A stretch of DNA of 60,000 nucleotides. It comes from Cryptomeria japonica (Eukaryota > Streptophyta > Pinopsida > Cupressales > Cupressaceae). The notes below the pieces were generated by a model. The model saw only the letters and a list, made by a program, of their open reading frames with translations, was not told where the DNA came from and did not search any database. The stretch covers positions 121,336,640 to 121,396,639 of the forward strand of contig NC_081410.1 in the NCBI RefSeq assembly GCF_030272615.1. The letters run 5' to 3'. Shown one piece after another: positions 23,042 to 33,869 of the stretch; the first letter of the stretch is position 1, and every line of letters begins with the position of its first letter. A program made the translations under genes and the position numbers.

Positions 23042-23112
23042 GGACCAGCTAGGACTCGAACCTAGGACCTTCCATACGCTGCTGGAGTGCTCTACCACTG
23101 AGCTACTGGCCC
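23042..23112 (-). repeat. tRNA-like sequence in the 3' LTR of the TRIM
   Basis: This 71-nt stretch folds partly as a tRNA: acceptor GGGCCAG with CTGGTCC (one G-U pair), D arm GCTC/GAGC, T arm CTAGG/CCTAG with loop TTCGAGT. The anticodon arm CTCCA...TGGAA has a mismatch and an eight-base loop, so it is unlikely to be a working tRNA. Box A is at 23095-23105 and box B at 23052-23062. Confidence 0.7.
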
Positions 23113-23240
23113 CTCTTGGACTAGTCCATCGTCGGTCCGGGTGTGGCTTATTTCCAACACCAACACCCCTCCTTAAGCCACACCTCTCGTGTGCTTGGGG
23201 CTCCTAGCCTAGATCTGGCTCTGATACCATGTTGAGACAT

Positions 23241-23310
23241 GGACCAGCTAGGACTCGAACCTAGGACCTTCCATACGTTGCTGGAGTGCTCTACCACTGA
23301 GCCAACTCGG
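23241..23310 (-). repeat. tRNA-like sequence in the 5' LTR of the TRIM
   Basis: It is almost the same as 23042-23112 from box A (23294-23304) to box B (23251-23261) and the 3' acceptor strand. The 5' acceptor strand (CCCGAGT) does not pair with it. It is therefore a tRNA-derived promoter block and not a tRNA gene. Confidence 0.7.
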
Positions 23311-23378
23311 GTTGTACGTGTCCAACAAAAAACTTCTGCTTGATTATCTCCTAGATTTGAGGAGCATGCAGATTTGAA

Positions 23379-23895
23379 GCTTTGATACAATGTTAGAGTC
23401 ACTAATTGACTCAAGCTCCCAAGATCGCTTGCAAAATTTCCATAAGAGAGCAAGAAGAGCAAAATATTGCTTGATTACTGTGCATTGAAGATGGATAATG
23501 TACATATGATACGTTGCATATATAGACAAGTTTGAGAGATAGGACTAACTAGGATTGTGACAAGTGTCTTATTCCTATACAATGAAACAACTAGTGATAA
23601 GATAGGATAAGATCACATGACAATTGTATGTTTCCGGAAAGATTTTTAATTCCCTAAGTAAACTTAACATGCGAACATACAAAGGTGAACTATATTCTCC
23701 ATTCCCATACTCTATTATTGCAATTGGCATTTGAATTCTTAAGTAATTGAATTGTATCTTCCAATTTTGCTTCATGTTTGTATTTTTCTAATTTCCTCTA
23801 ACCTTTTGCCTTGTGCTGCATGGATACCTTTGTCATTGAGTCCTTTTGTTGGTTCTCCTCTTGTCCTCATTGATGCTAATTTATATCTTATCAAC
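23379..23895 (-). mobile_element. Copia-like LTR and primer site remnant
   Basis: On the - strand an LTR-like segment ends GACTCTAACA at 23391 and is followed by TTGTATCAAAGC (23390-23379), a degraded primer site. A TATATATGC box is near 23517-23525. A possible LTR start, TGTTGATAAG, lies at about 23895. The TRIM sits in the leader region of this element. The far edge is tentative. Confidence 0.45.
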
Positions 23896-24367
23896 ACAAA
23901 ATCTACCTTAGTTGATGAACATCACCAATAACGTTTTGGGATATACACCCCTAGATTATACTAATTTTGTATGTTTCTTTTTACAAACTGTAAAAAGCGA
24001 TACATCAAAAAATTGGGGATGGATTCAAATATTGAATGTGAAGCTTTAGACTTGGTAATTAATTTCTATGTTCCAAGGAGTCTTCAGATAGAGGATGGCA
24101 AGGATTGGTTTAGGGATGGGGGTGTCAAGGGCCTAGATTTGGAGACAACATGGGGATGGTGGTGGAGAAATATATAGTACTTAAAAAAGTAATTATAGAA
24201 AATATGCAAGGAATAACATATGAAACTTTGAAATATTTGAACATATTTGATATTGCATTAAATGAATGATGGAAATGTTGAATGTCCATATATTCATATT
24301 ATATTCAAAATGATGATTACATTGAATAATACAATTGGTCCATGGCCCATTCCCTCAAATCATCATT
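23896..24367. other. Unassigned stretch, possible hAT terminal region
   Basis: There is no gene here. GC-richer sequence with GGGATGG-type runs at 24090-24170 resembles the terminal regions of the hAT elements nearby, and CTATGTTCCAAGG (about 24066) could be a degraded terminus. Confidence 0.35.
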
Positions 24368-26737
24368 CATTGCCAAAGTTTGCACCAATCTCGTCATCAC
24401 TCGAATTTTTAGACTTCTCAAGCTCAAGATCCTCTAGAGCAGTGCCAACCAACCTTGTTTGTGCTACATCTTTACCGACTTGTGTTGGCTCCTTTAGCTC
24501 TACACTCCATCAGGTTGCTGGACTCTTCTTGTACATAAGTGTATTGTAGTTAATGAGGCACAAAGCTGTATATATACCTACAAGTTTTTCCTCTCTCCTT
24601 AAGGTAAATTGGTTCCTAGTAGAGTGGATGAAACTTTAAGTAGACCAATCCCTCTTAATAGTAGAAGAACTAGAAACTTGGGACACTAGACAAATGGTTA
24701 GTGTGGTAGTCAAAGTATTAGGCCCATGCATAGTCCACCATAGTATTGGATTCTCGTGTAATAATCTCCCTATGCGTCTTGGTGTCTTCTTAATATCCCC
24801 TAAGAGTGGAAATTTTGCCCATTTAGTACTAATAATGCTAGCTTGTGTAGGATCATACATCTTCTAAATGATCTTCATTAACCTTGCCTTCATCTTAGCG
24901 TTCTATGTAGGATTAATTTTTCTTAGCCTTGGATATACTACTTTGGGTTCAATGCATAGGTGATGAATGATTGGCTGAATGTGTTCATTGTAGAATGCTA
25001 ATGTGGGGTCTTTCTCTTGCATTGTGGTCTTCATTTGGCCAAGCATATTGTCAATGTACTCATGTAGCTCTCCAAAGTTAGGTGCATTTGTGTGTTCATA
25101 TCCAATAACTCTAAAATCTGGAGTAATGATCATGACAATGTATTTTGCATCAATCCAAAAATATGACTCCTCACAATCTTCTTCACCCTCCTTCCTTGCT
25201 TCGACTTAAAATCTGACCACTATTTCCACTTTGTTATCATGACCATTAGTTGTGATGCCTCTTGCAACTCAATCATCATCTTCAAGAGGATGAGGTATGA
25301 TGCATCCATAGGTTTCAAAAATTCCTTTTTAGAGAAGGTCCTAAAGAGTGCATGTGAAGTATGGTGGTTTTAAATAAACATTTGCACATCTCTAGGATCA
25401 ATAATAACATCTTTGATCCTTCTAATTTTGCCCATGTCCTTAAGTGCATAATTTCATGTTATGCACACAAGGAGTCCACCAAATATGGCTGCAACTTTGC
25501 ACTCATATGTTGAATTTGTTAGTAGCTATCACATTCTTTGGCCCAATCTCCTCAATAGCATCTTTGAGGATTTGGAACTGAAAAGCAACATCCTTGTGGT
25601 GCCTTGAACAATCAATAGCCTTAAGGAAGTAAGGGCCGTTTGTATATGCGATCATAATGTTGATGAGTGGACGATGTTTGATATCCATCCACTGATCCAT
25701 TTTTATGCTGCATCTATTAGTGACCTAGGTTGCTTTCATTTTCTCCATTAGAGTATTGATCTTGGAAATTTGTAGTGTCGGAAATTGCACACCCTTGCAA
25801 CTTCACACTATTTGAAACCTCCATTTTAGCTTGAGAAAAGCTCATATTGTAATTATGATATGAAAACATCAAAATGTTATTTTTTTAGCAAAATTATCGA
25901 AGCCGCAGTTCCTGAGGCCGAGTTTCTTGGACTAAAGCGCTACGTACATACATCTACATGACGTGCTAGCATCCAACCAAAATGCGTGATTCAACCGATC
26001 GTTGAAGCATTATTTTCATTGGAAGTTGACAGTGTAACGCTCCCACTTGCTAAGTTGTGTCTTTTAGATGAACTTGAACCTTGTAAGTTGAACAAAAGCT
26101 TCCCATTTTGGAAGATAAGCATAATCGCTGTCATGCATACTTGCTCATACACAATTTGGCTCTGCAACTTGAAGTTTTGGAAAAATATTATTGCACACAA
26201 TACTCTCTTGGGATCTTGCATGCGAATTCTCCTTAGTGCATTCATTAAGTACAATCCTGTGGTGTTTGGAAGACCATTTCGGGAGATTGTGGTAACTCCC
26301 AAGAAGGGTTTTCTGTTAGGTTGATTGTTTCTTCCTCATTGGAGCATTCCTTGGTTTTGGATTAGTTGGTGCTCTCTTCCATTTGTTCTAATATTAGTAT
26401 ATTTTTTTTTTCTTTTTTCAGTATATTTTGTACTTTTTTGCTTTTATTTGCCTTGGAACTTGTGCAAGAATAAACTTCATCCTTTTTTGGGGCTCCCTAT
26501 AGTTTGTCCATATGGGATAACAATGCATTTCGTTGTAGCCTACATTTGGCACTAGTATCCGAGGCAAAGGGCTTGTGTGAGTTATAGATTGTTCTTTAAC
26601 ACCTGTACATTCTGCTTTTGTTGTTGTTAAATTGGATTTTAATAAGCAAAGATGGATATTGTTTTCATTTAATTATAATTGGGAATTTGTATTAGAAAAT
26701 ATTATATATAATCTTTATTTCCAATTATAAACTTTCA

Positions 26738-27790
26738 GTGTACCATGAGGACGCATCCAACATCCTCCCCCCAATTTTCTCCCTGTTTTCGGGACGGGGA
26801 TATCCTCAGGACATAGGGACAAGGCGGGGACATCCCCTCGTGGAACTGCCAGTGCCACGACTGTCGAGACTTGGGCCTATGCATTGAATCATAAGTGGTA
26901 CAAGACTAGGCTTGGTAGAGTTACATTGGTACAAGATGTTGTTGTGGAGGCAAGGTTCTTTAGGGTCATTGAGAAGATGTATGATCCTATAGATGCCAAC
27001 ATGATTCACACTGAGTGGATCAAGATGGATATAACAACTATGGTATAGCAGGACCTAATTTTGTAGTGGAATCGCCATGGACTGGAATTGTTGACTACCA
27101 CTCTAGCCATTCAATTGCTATTTCAGGTTTCTAGTTCTTTGGCTGTTGAGAGGAACTGGTCTACGTATAGCTTCATCCACTCTCTTAAGAGGAATGAACT
27201 TATCTCGAGGAGAGTAGAGAAGCTTGTGGTTGTACGTAATGCTTTGAATCTCATTCACCGCAAGACACTTGTGTACAAAGAGAGTCCAACAACACAATGC
27301 GATGTAGAGCTAGAGGAGCTAGGAAATATTGATGACGATGCTACAATTTTGGATGCAAGGCTGGTTGGTATAAGTTTGATGAAGCTTGACCATGAGGAGT
27401 CCAGTATTTCCAATGATGAGGAGTTTGGGGATGATTAGAGGCCTCCCTTCACTACATTTTGACATTTTGTCCTTATTTTAATATCATCCTACTCATCGTA
27501 ATCATCTTTATGATATTTTGTATATTTTAGAAATCTCCAAGTTGACATTTTTATTTGTCAAATTTTATTTAGTAATCCAGCATTTAAAATTTAGTATTTA
27601 CGATTTTGCTATTTTACTAATTTGCCAAAGTTTCATTTGAAATGTCATTCTTATACATCTTTTTATAACTAGTTTTTCAAGTACTATATGTATATCAGCT
27701 TTGCTCTCCGTCGTCTCCAAACTTAGGCCCTTGGTTTTCCTGTCCTTGAAACTCGCCCCTTTGTCCCCCCGTTAGGAAACTCTGTAGAAC
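26738..27790 (+). mobile_element. Internally deleted hAT element nested in the older hAT
   Basis: A 14-bp direct repeat ATTATAAACTTTCA flanks this 1053-bp segment (26724-26737 and 27791-27804). Both ends are GC-rich: GGGACGGGGATATCC near the left and CCCCTTTGTCCCCCCG near the right. The right end includes GGAAACTCTG, whose complement CAGAGTTTCC fits hAT terminal repeats. hAT duplications are normally 8 bp, so the 14-bp repeat is longer than expected. Sequence at 27580-27790 recurs at 49255-49475. Confidence 0.6.
26860..27438 (+). pseudogene. hAT transposase C-terminal fragment
   Basis: The frame reads WYKTRLGRVTLVQD, RFFRVIEKMYDP, then after two stops the family dimerisation motif SSSLAVERNWSTYSFIHSLK and RRVEKLVVVRNAL, with an acidic tail ending at 27436-27438. 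Only the last third of a hAT transposase is present; the zinc finger and catalytic core are gone. It is more intact than the - strand copy around it and is a separate insertion. Confidence 0.85.
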
Positions 27791-28565
27791 ATTATAAACT
27801 TTCATAAAGGACAATTCAAATTGTTGACTAATATGTGATTCATTTGAATGTGGTGGAAGATTGAATTCTGAAAGAAAACATTTTACTTTTATAGAGTTCG
27901 ATTTCCTACCTTACAGTTTCTATACAGTTTCTAAGTTTGCTCTCAATTTTGTCTCTCCTTGATGGCACATATGATGTTTTTGCTTTGATTATTTTTGCTA
28001 CAACCTCCTTATACTAAGGAGAACGAGCCACATGGAATGGAATGCCATTGGCAAAGAAGAATTTGCTAATGGCATCATTTGTCTCATCTCTATTTTGCAC
28101 ATTGAATAACTATGCCACTATGTTTGTAGCATCACTTGTGGTCATTCTACATTTTCCCTTAGGCTTTGTTGCGGCTGCCCTTGAACTAGATGGAAAAGCG
28201 TAAATAGAAGTAGTACGGATTGAAACTCATGGATCTGAGGTATTCTTAGTACTACTAGGAGTATTAGGAGCCCTAAATGGCAAAGTGGCAGGTACAAGAC
28301 AATGGTCACCAGCATAAGGCCACAATTTATTTATTTCAATCATTTTTTCAACTGAAAATCCACCACAAACTCCTACACCTTTGCTTCTGACATAAAGGAG
28401 GTGTGCATTAACTCTTGTGATGTTGCCTTGAAATTCAAGTTGATAAAAATGACATCTCCATAGCCTAGTGACCATTGTTGATGACCTAGGTTTTGCTTTC
28501 AATTTAGTGGCAAATTGTTTTAATTGTGATTTCTTATCAAAAGGACAGTTGGCAACACCCTTCAA

Positions 28566-31189
28566 TTATTTGGAAGGACAACTTAGATGTGCATTGCCAG
28601 TATAACTAGTTTCCTCACCCCCCCATATTTGTAGTTGGAGTCTCTGATTGAACCCACATAGGCTCTTCATGATCGTCCTCATCAGTCATGTTATGAGAGG
28701 AAGAAATCATAGTGACACTGCAGGAAACAAAATTTATGGTTACCATACATGTCATAATGTCACTAAATAATAAATTATGCACAAGCTCAAGACACAAGGA
28801 CTTTCTTTTTGTTTTTCTTACCTCATGTTGCACAAAGCACATATTTAGTGGATACACAAATATCTGAATCCTTGTGCTTCAACCTTCATCAAAAAAATAT
28901 TCTGTTTTTGTTTTTCTTACTTCAGGTATCACGAAGTGTAGAAGCAGAGGATATAGGAAAGACAAAAGCCTAATTTGACCACCTAAATATTGTTGTTGTA
29001 AATAAATGAAAAATGAAAAATCTGATCATTATTCATTTGTAAAACCAAAATTTAAATTGAAATTTGTAACAATTGAAAACCCCGAGAGCCTAAATTAATT
29101 ACTAAATTTGTCAACTAAAATTAGTAATTAGTTACTAAATTGAACGATGAAAAAAAAAACTATGACAATCACAAAGTGCTTTAATAATGTGTTGATTCAA
29201 TAGTGGATTGATGTCACTTTTCACATTTGTTTTTACTCTCACAATTCCTAAATGCTAATGCCCTCACTTGCAATCCTTTTCACTCTTGTAGCTTGCTTTT
29301 GCAACTTTCAATTTTCTTGGTGAAGCATGGGAGTGATTTGGAATGAGGCTTAGATGCCTATTTATGAAAGATTTTGTGAGTGTTTATGGTTTGGGTGGGG
29401 CCAACAGGCCATTAGGGTTAGCATTTGTGGCATACTATGCAAAAACACTTTTTGATTTTTAAAATTTCTTCTTCTTAGTGTAGGAGATGCTTGGAAGATC
29501 ATGAAACTCATGAGAGTCCCATAGACATCTTGGGGACGTCATGGAGTCCCAAAACCATTTCCAAATCAAGGGGACATCTTGGAAATATTCCCTCCTCGAG
29601 GAGAATGTCTTGGAAATGTACCGAGGTCTGGAGCTGAGGTTGTGGGATAGTTGGGGGATGTCCTCCCCATGTCCCCGCATCCCAAAAATGGGGGAGGGTG
29701 GAGGAGCGAATGTGTCCCTGTTGAACTCTAACTAATATGGAACTAAATTCTGCTCACAACCTTGAATAGAAAATGTAAGAACATAATGTTTGGCTTCTAG
29801 AACTTCTTTTGCTATATATATGGAGGAAGGATTAAAATATTTTCAAATGATTTTTATTGAATAAATGGCAGTGTGATGCAATATATTGTCATGGATATAT
29901 ACACTGACAATATGCACATGGATATATATAACTTACCTTGAATAATGAATCCAAAGAATTATGCTATAAAAGTAAATTAAGGTTTTATATTCTGTAATTC
30001 CATTGTTTATTAGTAAAAGTTGACTTTCAGGAAGCGGACAGGCAACGTCTTTGTTTATGCATGAAGTTGACATTCCAGGAATGGCAACAAGCAACATTTG
30101 TAATTATTTCGTTATCAAACTGTGCTCACAATTATGAAGAGTGCGTGCTATATGGATTGGTGGAATGCTATTTAAAAAAATGTTTTGCATGATAATAGGG
30201 TTCAAAACTGAAACAGCGCCTCGTTTAATTTATGGACTTCCTTTCAAGATCTATTTGATAGCCTTTCAGCATGGGATGGACTATATAGTTTGCGAGCTAG
30301 TGGTTATCGCATGACAAAATTCGTTCCTGATAATATTTCCCATGGTAGATCTAAAGATGGAAACCACAGAGTCTTCTATATCTAGTATTTGTTATCATTG
30401 TGAGTGGTTTTTGAAGAAATGTCTTTAACTTTTCATTATTTATCCAACATAGACAATTACATGCATCTTTTAAATCTGAAAATGGCTCTGGCGAACTATT
30501 TGATGTTATCTCAGTGTTCCTGGCTTTTAAAATGGCAGCTATCTGTGCTTGTAATCCACTTTTCCAATTAATAACATCAGCTCTCTAGATGCTATAAAAA
30601 GGATAATTGGAAGTGTTTATTTAGAAATGATGAAAACTCTGTGAATGATGGATGGTGCAATTTATTGTTATTGTATCTGCACATTTTCATAGCAATGCAC
30701 ATGCTAATTTGCTAATTGCATCAACTTTCTCAACACCTTAGAATAAGCAATAAGTTTTATAAGTTTTGGTCAACATAGTTCATTACACGGTCAAATTATT
30801 TATAACTTGTTCTGGTTATGCATTCCTAATTTTATTTCTGAAGTTAACATTATTAATACAGCGATGAAATGTTTGAACTTTGTGCAACATGTTTGTGAAT
30901 AATTAGTGTTGATGGCTTGATTTTAGGTCTTTAACTACTGGTTGGTTTTTGATCTGTCTTAATTTTACAGAGGGCTGAATTAGACCCAGCCGCTATTTGT
31001 AAGTTTTATCGTGTTATCTGAGTCTGTATTGGCTGAAACTATGAAAACAGTAACATTCAAGTAGCACTTGCAATGTGTATATGGTTTTGATAGTACATCT
31101 GGTCTGAACACTGCTTTTTTGAACCATGTTTCCACTGTTGTTCTTCTGAGGATGATATGCACATATTTGACCAGTCTGTTCTTTAATAG
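28566..31189. other. Upstream TPLATE intron sequence without a recognised gene
   Basis: AT-rich sequence. The only structure I see is 29495-29720, with repeated GGGGACGTC, CATGTCCCCGCATCCC and GGGGGAGGGTGGAGG runs like hAT ends. Short ORFs here are not supported. An intron of TPLATE must cover at least the whole stretch from the window start to 31189 if the gene is contiguous, because no earlier TPLATE exon could be found. Confidence 0.55.
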
Positions 31190-31493
31190 ATGGGCAGGTG
31201 CTACTGACGCTAGAGGAGACTATCCATTTAGCCATCACAAGCTTACAGTTCAATATTCTGAAACTACTACAGCACAAGACAGGAAACTAGAAGGCTTGGT
31301 CCGTACAGCAATTCAAGAGCTTTGGAGGCCACCACCTAGTGAGTTGACTCTCCTTTTGACAAAGGGAATTGATTCAGCTCACTTGAAGGCCCCACCTTCT
31401 GCATGCACTCTATCTGGAAGCAGTGATCCATGCTATGTTGAAGCTTACCACCTAACAGATGCAAATGATGGAAGATTAACGTTGCATTTGAAG
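31190..31493 (+). CDS. TPLATE: TPLATE exon (first one in the window)
   Basis: The exon codes for WAGATDARGDYPFSHHKL through NDGRLTLHLK and matches the plant TPLATE protein from the middle of the chain onwards (the Arabidopsis protein has WAGVSETRGDYPFSHHKL at this place). TPLATE is a core subunit of the plant TPLATE complex, which works with AP-2 and clathrin in endocytosis at the plasma membrane and cell plate. The acceptor is AATAG at 31189 and the donor AAG/GTATGC at 31493/31494. The first base completes a codon begun in the upstream exon (intron phase 2), and the exon ends on a codon boundary. There are no stops or gaps. The upstream exons lie outside the window. Confidence 0.95.
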
Positions 31494-33869
31494 GTATGCT
31501 TCTGATTTTCAGTGGAACATTGTTTATCCATCTTCTAGTTTTCTGTTAAGTAAAGAAAGTTTAAGTTAATTCACACTTCATTTATAACTAAAATTGAAAG
31601 CACATATGAAGCAAGGACATCCTGCATCCCATTTTACAGTATAGATCTTACGTATAAAAGATGTACACACTGTATGCAATGACAAATTCCTTCATGACCG
31701 TATGTATGTTGAAAAATGATGGCACGTGAGAATGTACATAGGCAAAACCAAATAAACTTATTTTTTAGTAGTCAGTAATAGTATTTTGCTGAAGGTAGGA
31801 AATCCTTAAAAGTAGTCCTGGAGAGAACACAAGTAAATTTGTTCTCAAGCTACTGGATATGACTCTTCATTTAGGCAATTTCTGATAGTATCAATATTAG
31901 TTAGGTGTTATCTTTCACTGAGGTGGTTGGGGAGCCTGGTGGTGAAGGCATGTATCTTCCAGAGATGAAGTTTTGGCTTGGAGTTGAGAGTTGGGTAGAG
32001 TTATACAGCCTGTTGAACAATATATAAGGTAATTAGAAAAAAAAAACCTTTGTTGCCTTCCACAAATGGGGTCCCATACACCAAATGGGTTTCTCACTTG
32101 GTGGTGACCTCTAAAACTACAATTACTTTACCAATAAAGTTGTAATAAATGGTCCCAGATTTTCAAGTTCAATAAATACTGGACATGTCCAGTGGTGAAT
32201 CCAGATCGAATTTTTTATTCCACAATGACTTACCTGATACCAAGAAACAAATCTAATACTACATTCTGCTGTACGAGAACAATCATTTGAGAAGGTGAGA
32301 AAAGTTATGAAAATTCTGTGTAGTGACAATGATTCTCCCTTATGATAAAGATGAATGGAAAATGTTTCTGTCACTTGATCTGTTATCATTTGACATTACT
32401 CCACCCAAGCATTCAAAAGTGGGCCTTATGATTTTGCATCTTGATGCAGGAGCATCTAAGGACTTGGCACTCACCATCAACCATAAAATAATTTTCTCTT
32501 TATTGGTGTCTACTGTCCATGAATAAAGGACCTTAGGCTCGTACAGTGCAGAAAATCTCTAGGATTTTGTTTAAAGTATTATTAATATTAAATATTATCT
32601 TTCTTGTCATTTGAAATGTCCCAATTGGTAGGAATCTTGAAGATCCTCTCGTGCCTCTTGTATGCCTGTTTATGACAAGTTATGACTCTTTCAATGTGTA
32701 GGTTTCCTATGACAGCATCTATGGCGTCTAAGAGCATCTATGATGTGTCATAAAAGATTAGTTACATATAAATGGCATCTTTGACTTGTTGAAATTGATC
32801 CTTGGGAATTAGTTGGGTGTAAGAGAAAATAAAGAAGCATCTGTAGCATATTATAGAGGGCACCGCACTTGGCTATTTTTAGCCAGTGGATGAGATTCTC
32901 TTTGCTGGAGGGGCGTTATACTCTTGAACATGCATGCAATTTCGAAATTGGGTCTCAATTGTAGAGGAAAATCGCTAGGAAGCGCAAGTGGGGAGACTGA
33001 ACGTTTTTGGCATGTCGGTTTTGTTGCAGGTGCTGGATGAGGTGGTGTTGTATGTGTGCAGGCTGGTTTGTAGATTGCAAATGCTTTTTTTGAAAGCAAA
33101 GTCTGTCAAAATTTCCCAAAATCTTGGGTGCATGTTGTTGGATAGAGATCTGAAGTCTAGCAAGGCAACTATTTTTTGTTTTTTTAAATAAGTGCCTGGT
33201 AAACTTTTTAATGCGACCGGTGATGCTGGCATGACATGCCCACCGGATCCGCGTGAAATGCTTTTGACCCGGAGATACGAACTGGCAAGGTCACAAATGG
33301 GGGGGACCTCATCTCCATATAACAATTCTAAGGCTCAAACCTGCAAGCACATTGGATCAGTGAAGGCACAAGCCTTGTGATCAGAATGGCCCAGCAGGGG
33401 TTTGAACCGTGGTGGCCACAACAACACCACCACCACAAAACTAACACACTATGGGAAGAACCCAGCGAGGCAACTATTAGTAATGGCTTATGTATGTTAA
33501 TTTTTGGTGTTCACAGATGTAGGTTTTGTTGGGGAGAGCCTGTTGAATTTTCTGTAGAATGCATGCATTTATGCTTATCTTGAGTATTAAAACAAATCAG
33601 ATGTTTTGTTGAGACTCAAGAGAATATTTGTGTTAGCATGAATCTGATTTGTTGAATGTGTTAATATTGGGTTGTTGAAACTCGTAGGGGCGTGTCTTAG
33701 GTATTGACTGCAAGGACAAGGTTAACATTCATTTGGTCCCCTATCCTTGACTGCATCACATCCCTTTGGCTAAATGAATTTCAATGCTACTTTGATTCCA
33801 GTGTGTTCACACCCTTTACAATGAATTAGTGAATAGAAAGTGTCAGAGCAAAATTCCTGTCAAATGGTC
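31494..33869. other. Intron stretch without a recognised element
   Basis: No gene. Between about 32850 and 33480 the base composition is more GC-rich (for example GACCGGTGATGCTGGCATG and GGTTTGAACCGTGGTGGCC), which suggests an old mobile fragment of unknown type. Confidence 0.45.

Larger units (their letters stand above)
23037..23327 (-). mobile_element. TRIM-like mini LTR element with tRNA-like sequence in its LTRs
   Basis: On the - strand the order is: LTR 23327-23230 (98 bp, TGTTGGACAC...TCTCAACA), primer site TGGTATCAGAGCC (23229-23217), a 40-bp spacer, a purine tract TTAAGGAGGGG ending at 23166, then a second LTR from 23165 (TGTTGGTGTTGG...GGTCCATGTC), cut at 23037 by the copia LTR. The internal region is only 64 bp. 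The shared LTR part contains box A (TAGCTCAGTGG or TGGCTCAGTGG) and box B (GGTTCGAGTCC), both perfect matches to tRNA promoter consensus. The two LTRs agree over the tRNA-like part but differ upstream of it, so one may be rearranged. Confidence 0.65.
24368..28565 (-). pseudogene. hAT-family transposase, decayed and interrupted
   Basis: Read right to left, pieces of a plant hAT transposase appear in the correct order. There is an N-terminal BED-like zinc finger region (28565-28300: LWRCHFYQLEF...VNAHLL...GVC). Then come a weak segment at 26302-25991, a DUF659-type piece (25700-25503: KHRPLINIMIAYTNGPYFLKAID), and a middle piece (25133-24903). The C-terminal dimerisation region runs from 24860 to about 24540 (LTICLVSQVSSSSTIKRDWST, then SFIHS after a stop), with an acidic tail ending at a stop near 24368. 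Stops and frameshifts are frequent, and a + strand hAT remnant (26738-27790) lies inside. A GC-rich segment at 29495-29720 may be its outer end. Confidence 0.75.

Noticed and set aside
23042-23112. A functional tRNA gene on the - strand
   Set aside because: The anticodon arm does not pair properly and has an eight-base loop, and the block is repeated inside LTR-like sequence with a primer site.
30971-31004. Small exon between TTTACAG and GTAAGT just upstream of the first TPLATE exon
   Set aside because: The splice-like signals are good, but the 34 bases do not match the TPLATE protein at the expected position.
31068-31189. Extension of the TPLATE exon upstream to 31068
   Set aside because: The frame is open, but the sequence shows no TPLATE similarity and an acceptor AG sits at 31188-31189.
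33377-33583. tRNA-like or SINE box B (GGTTTGAACCG)
   Set aside because: No matching box A at the right distance and no tRNA fold could be found.
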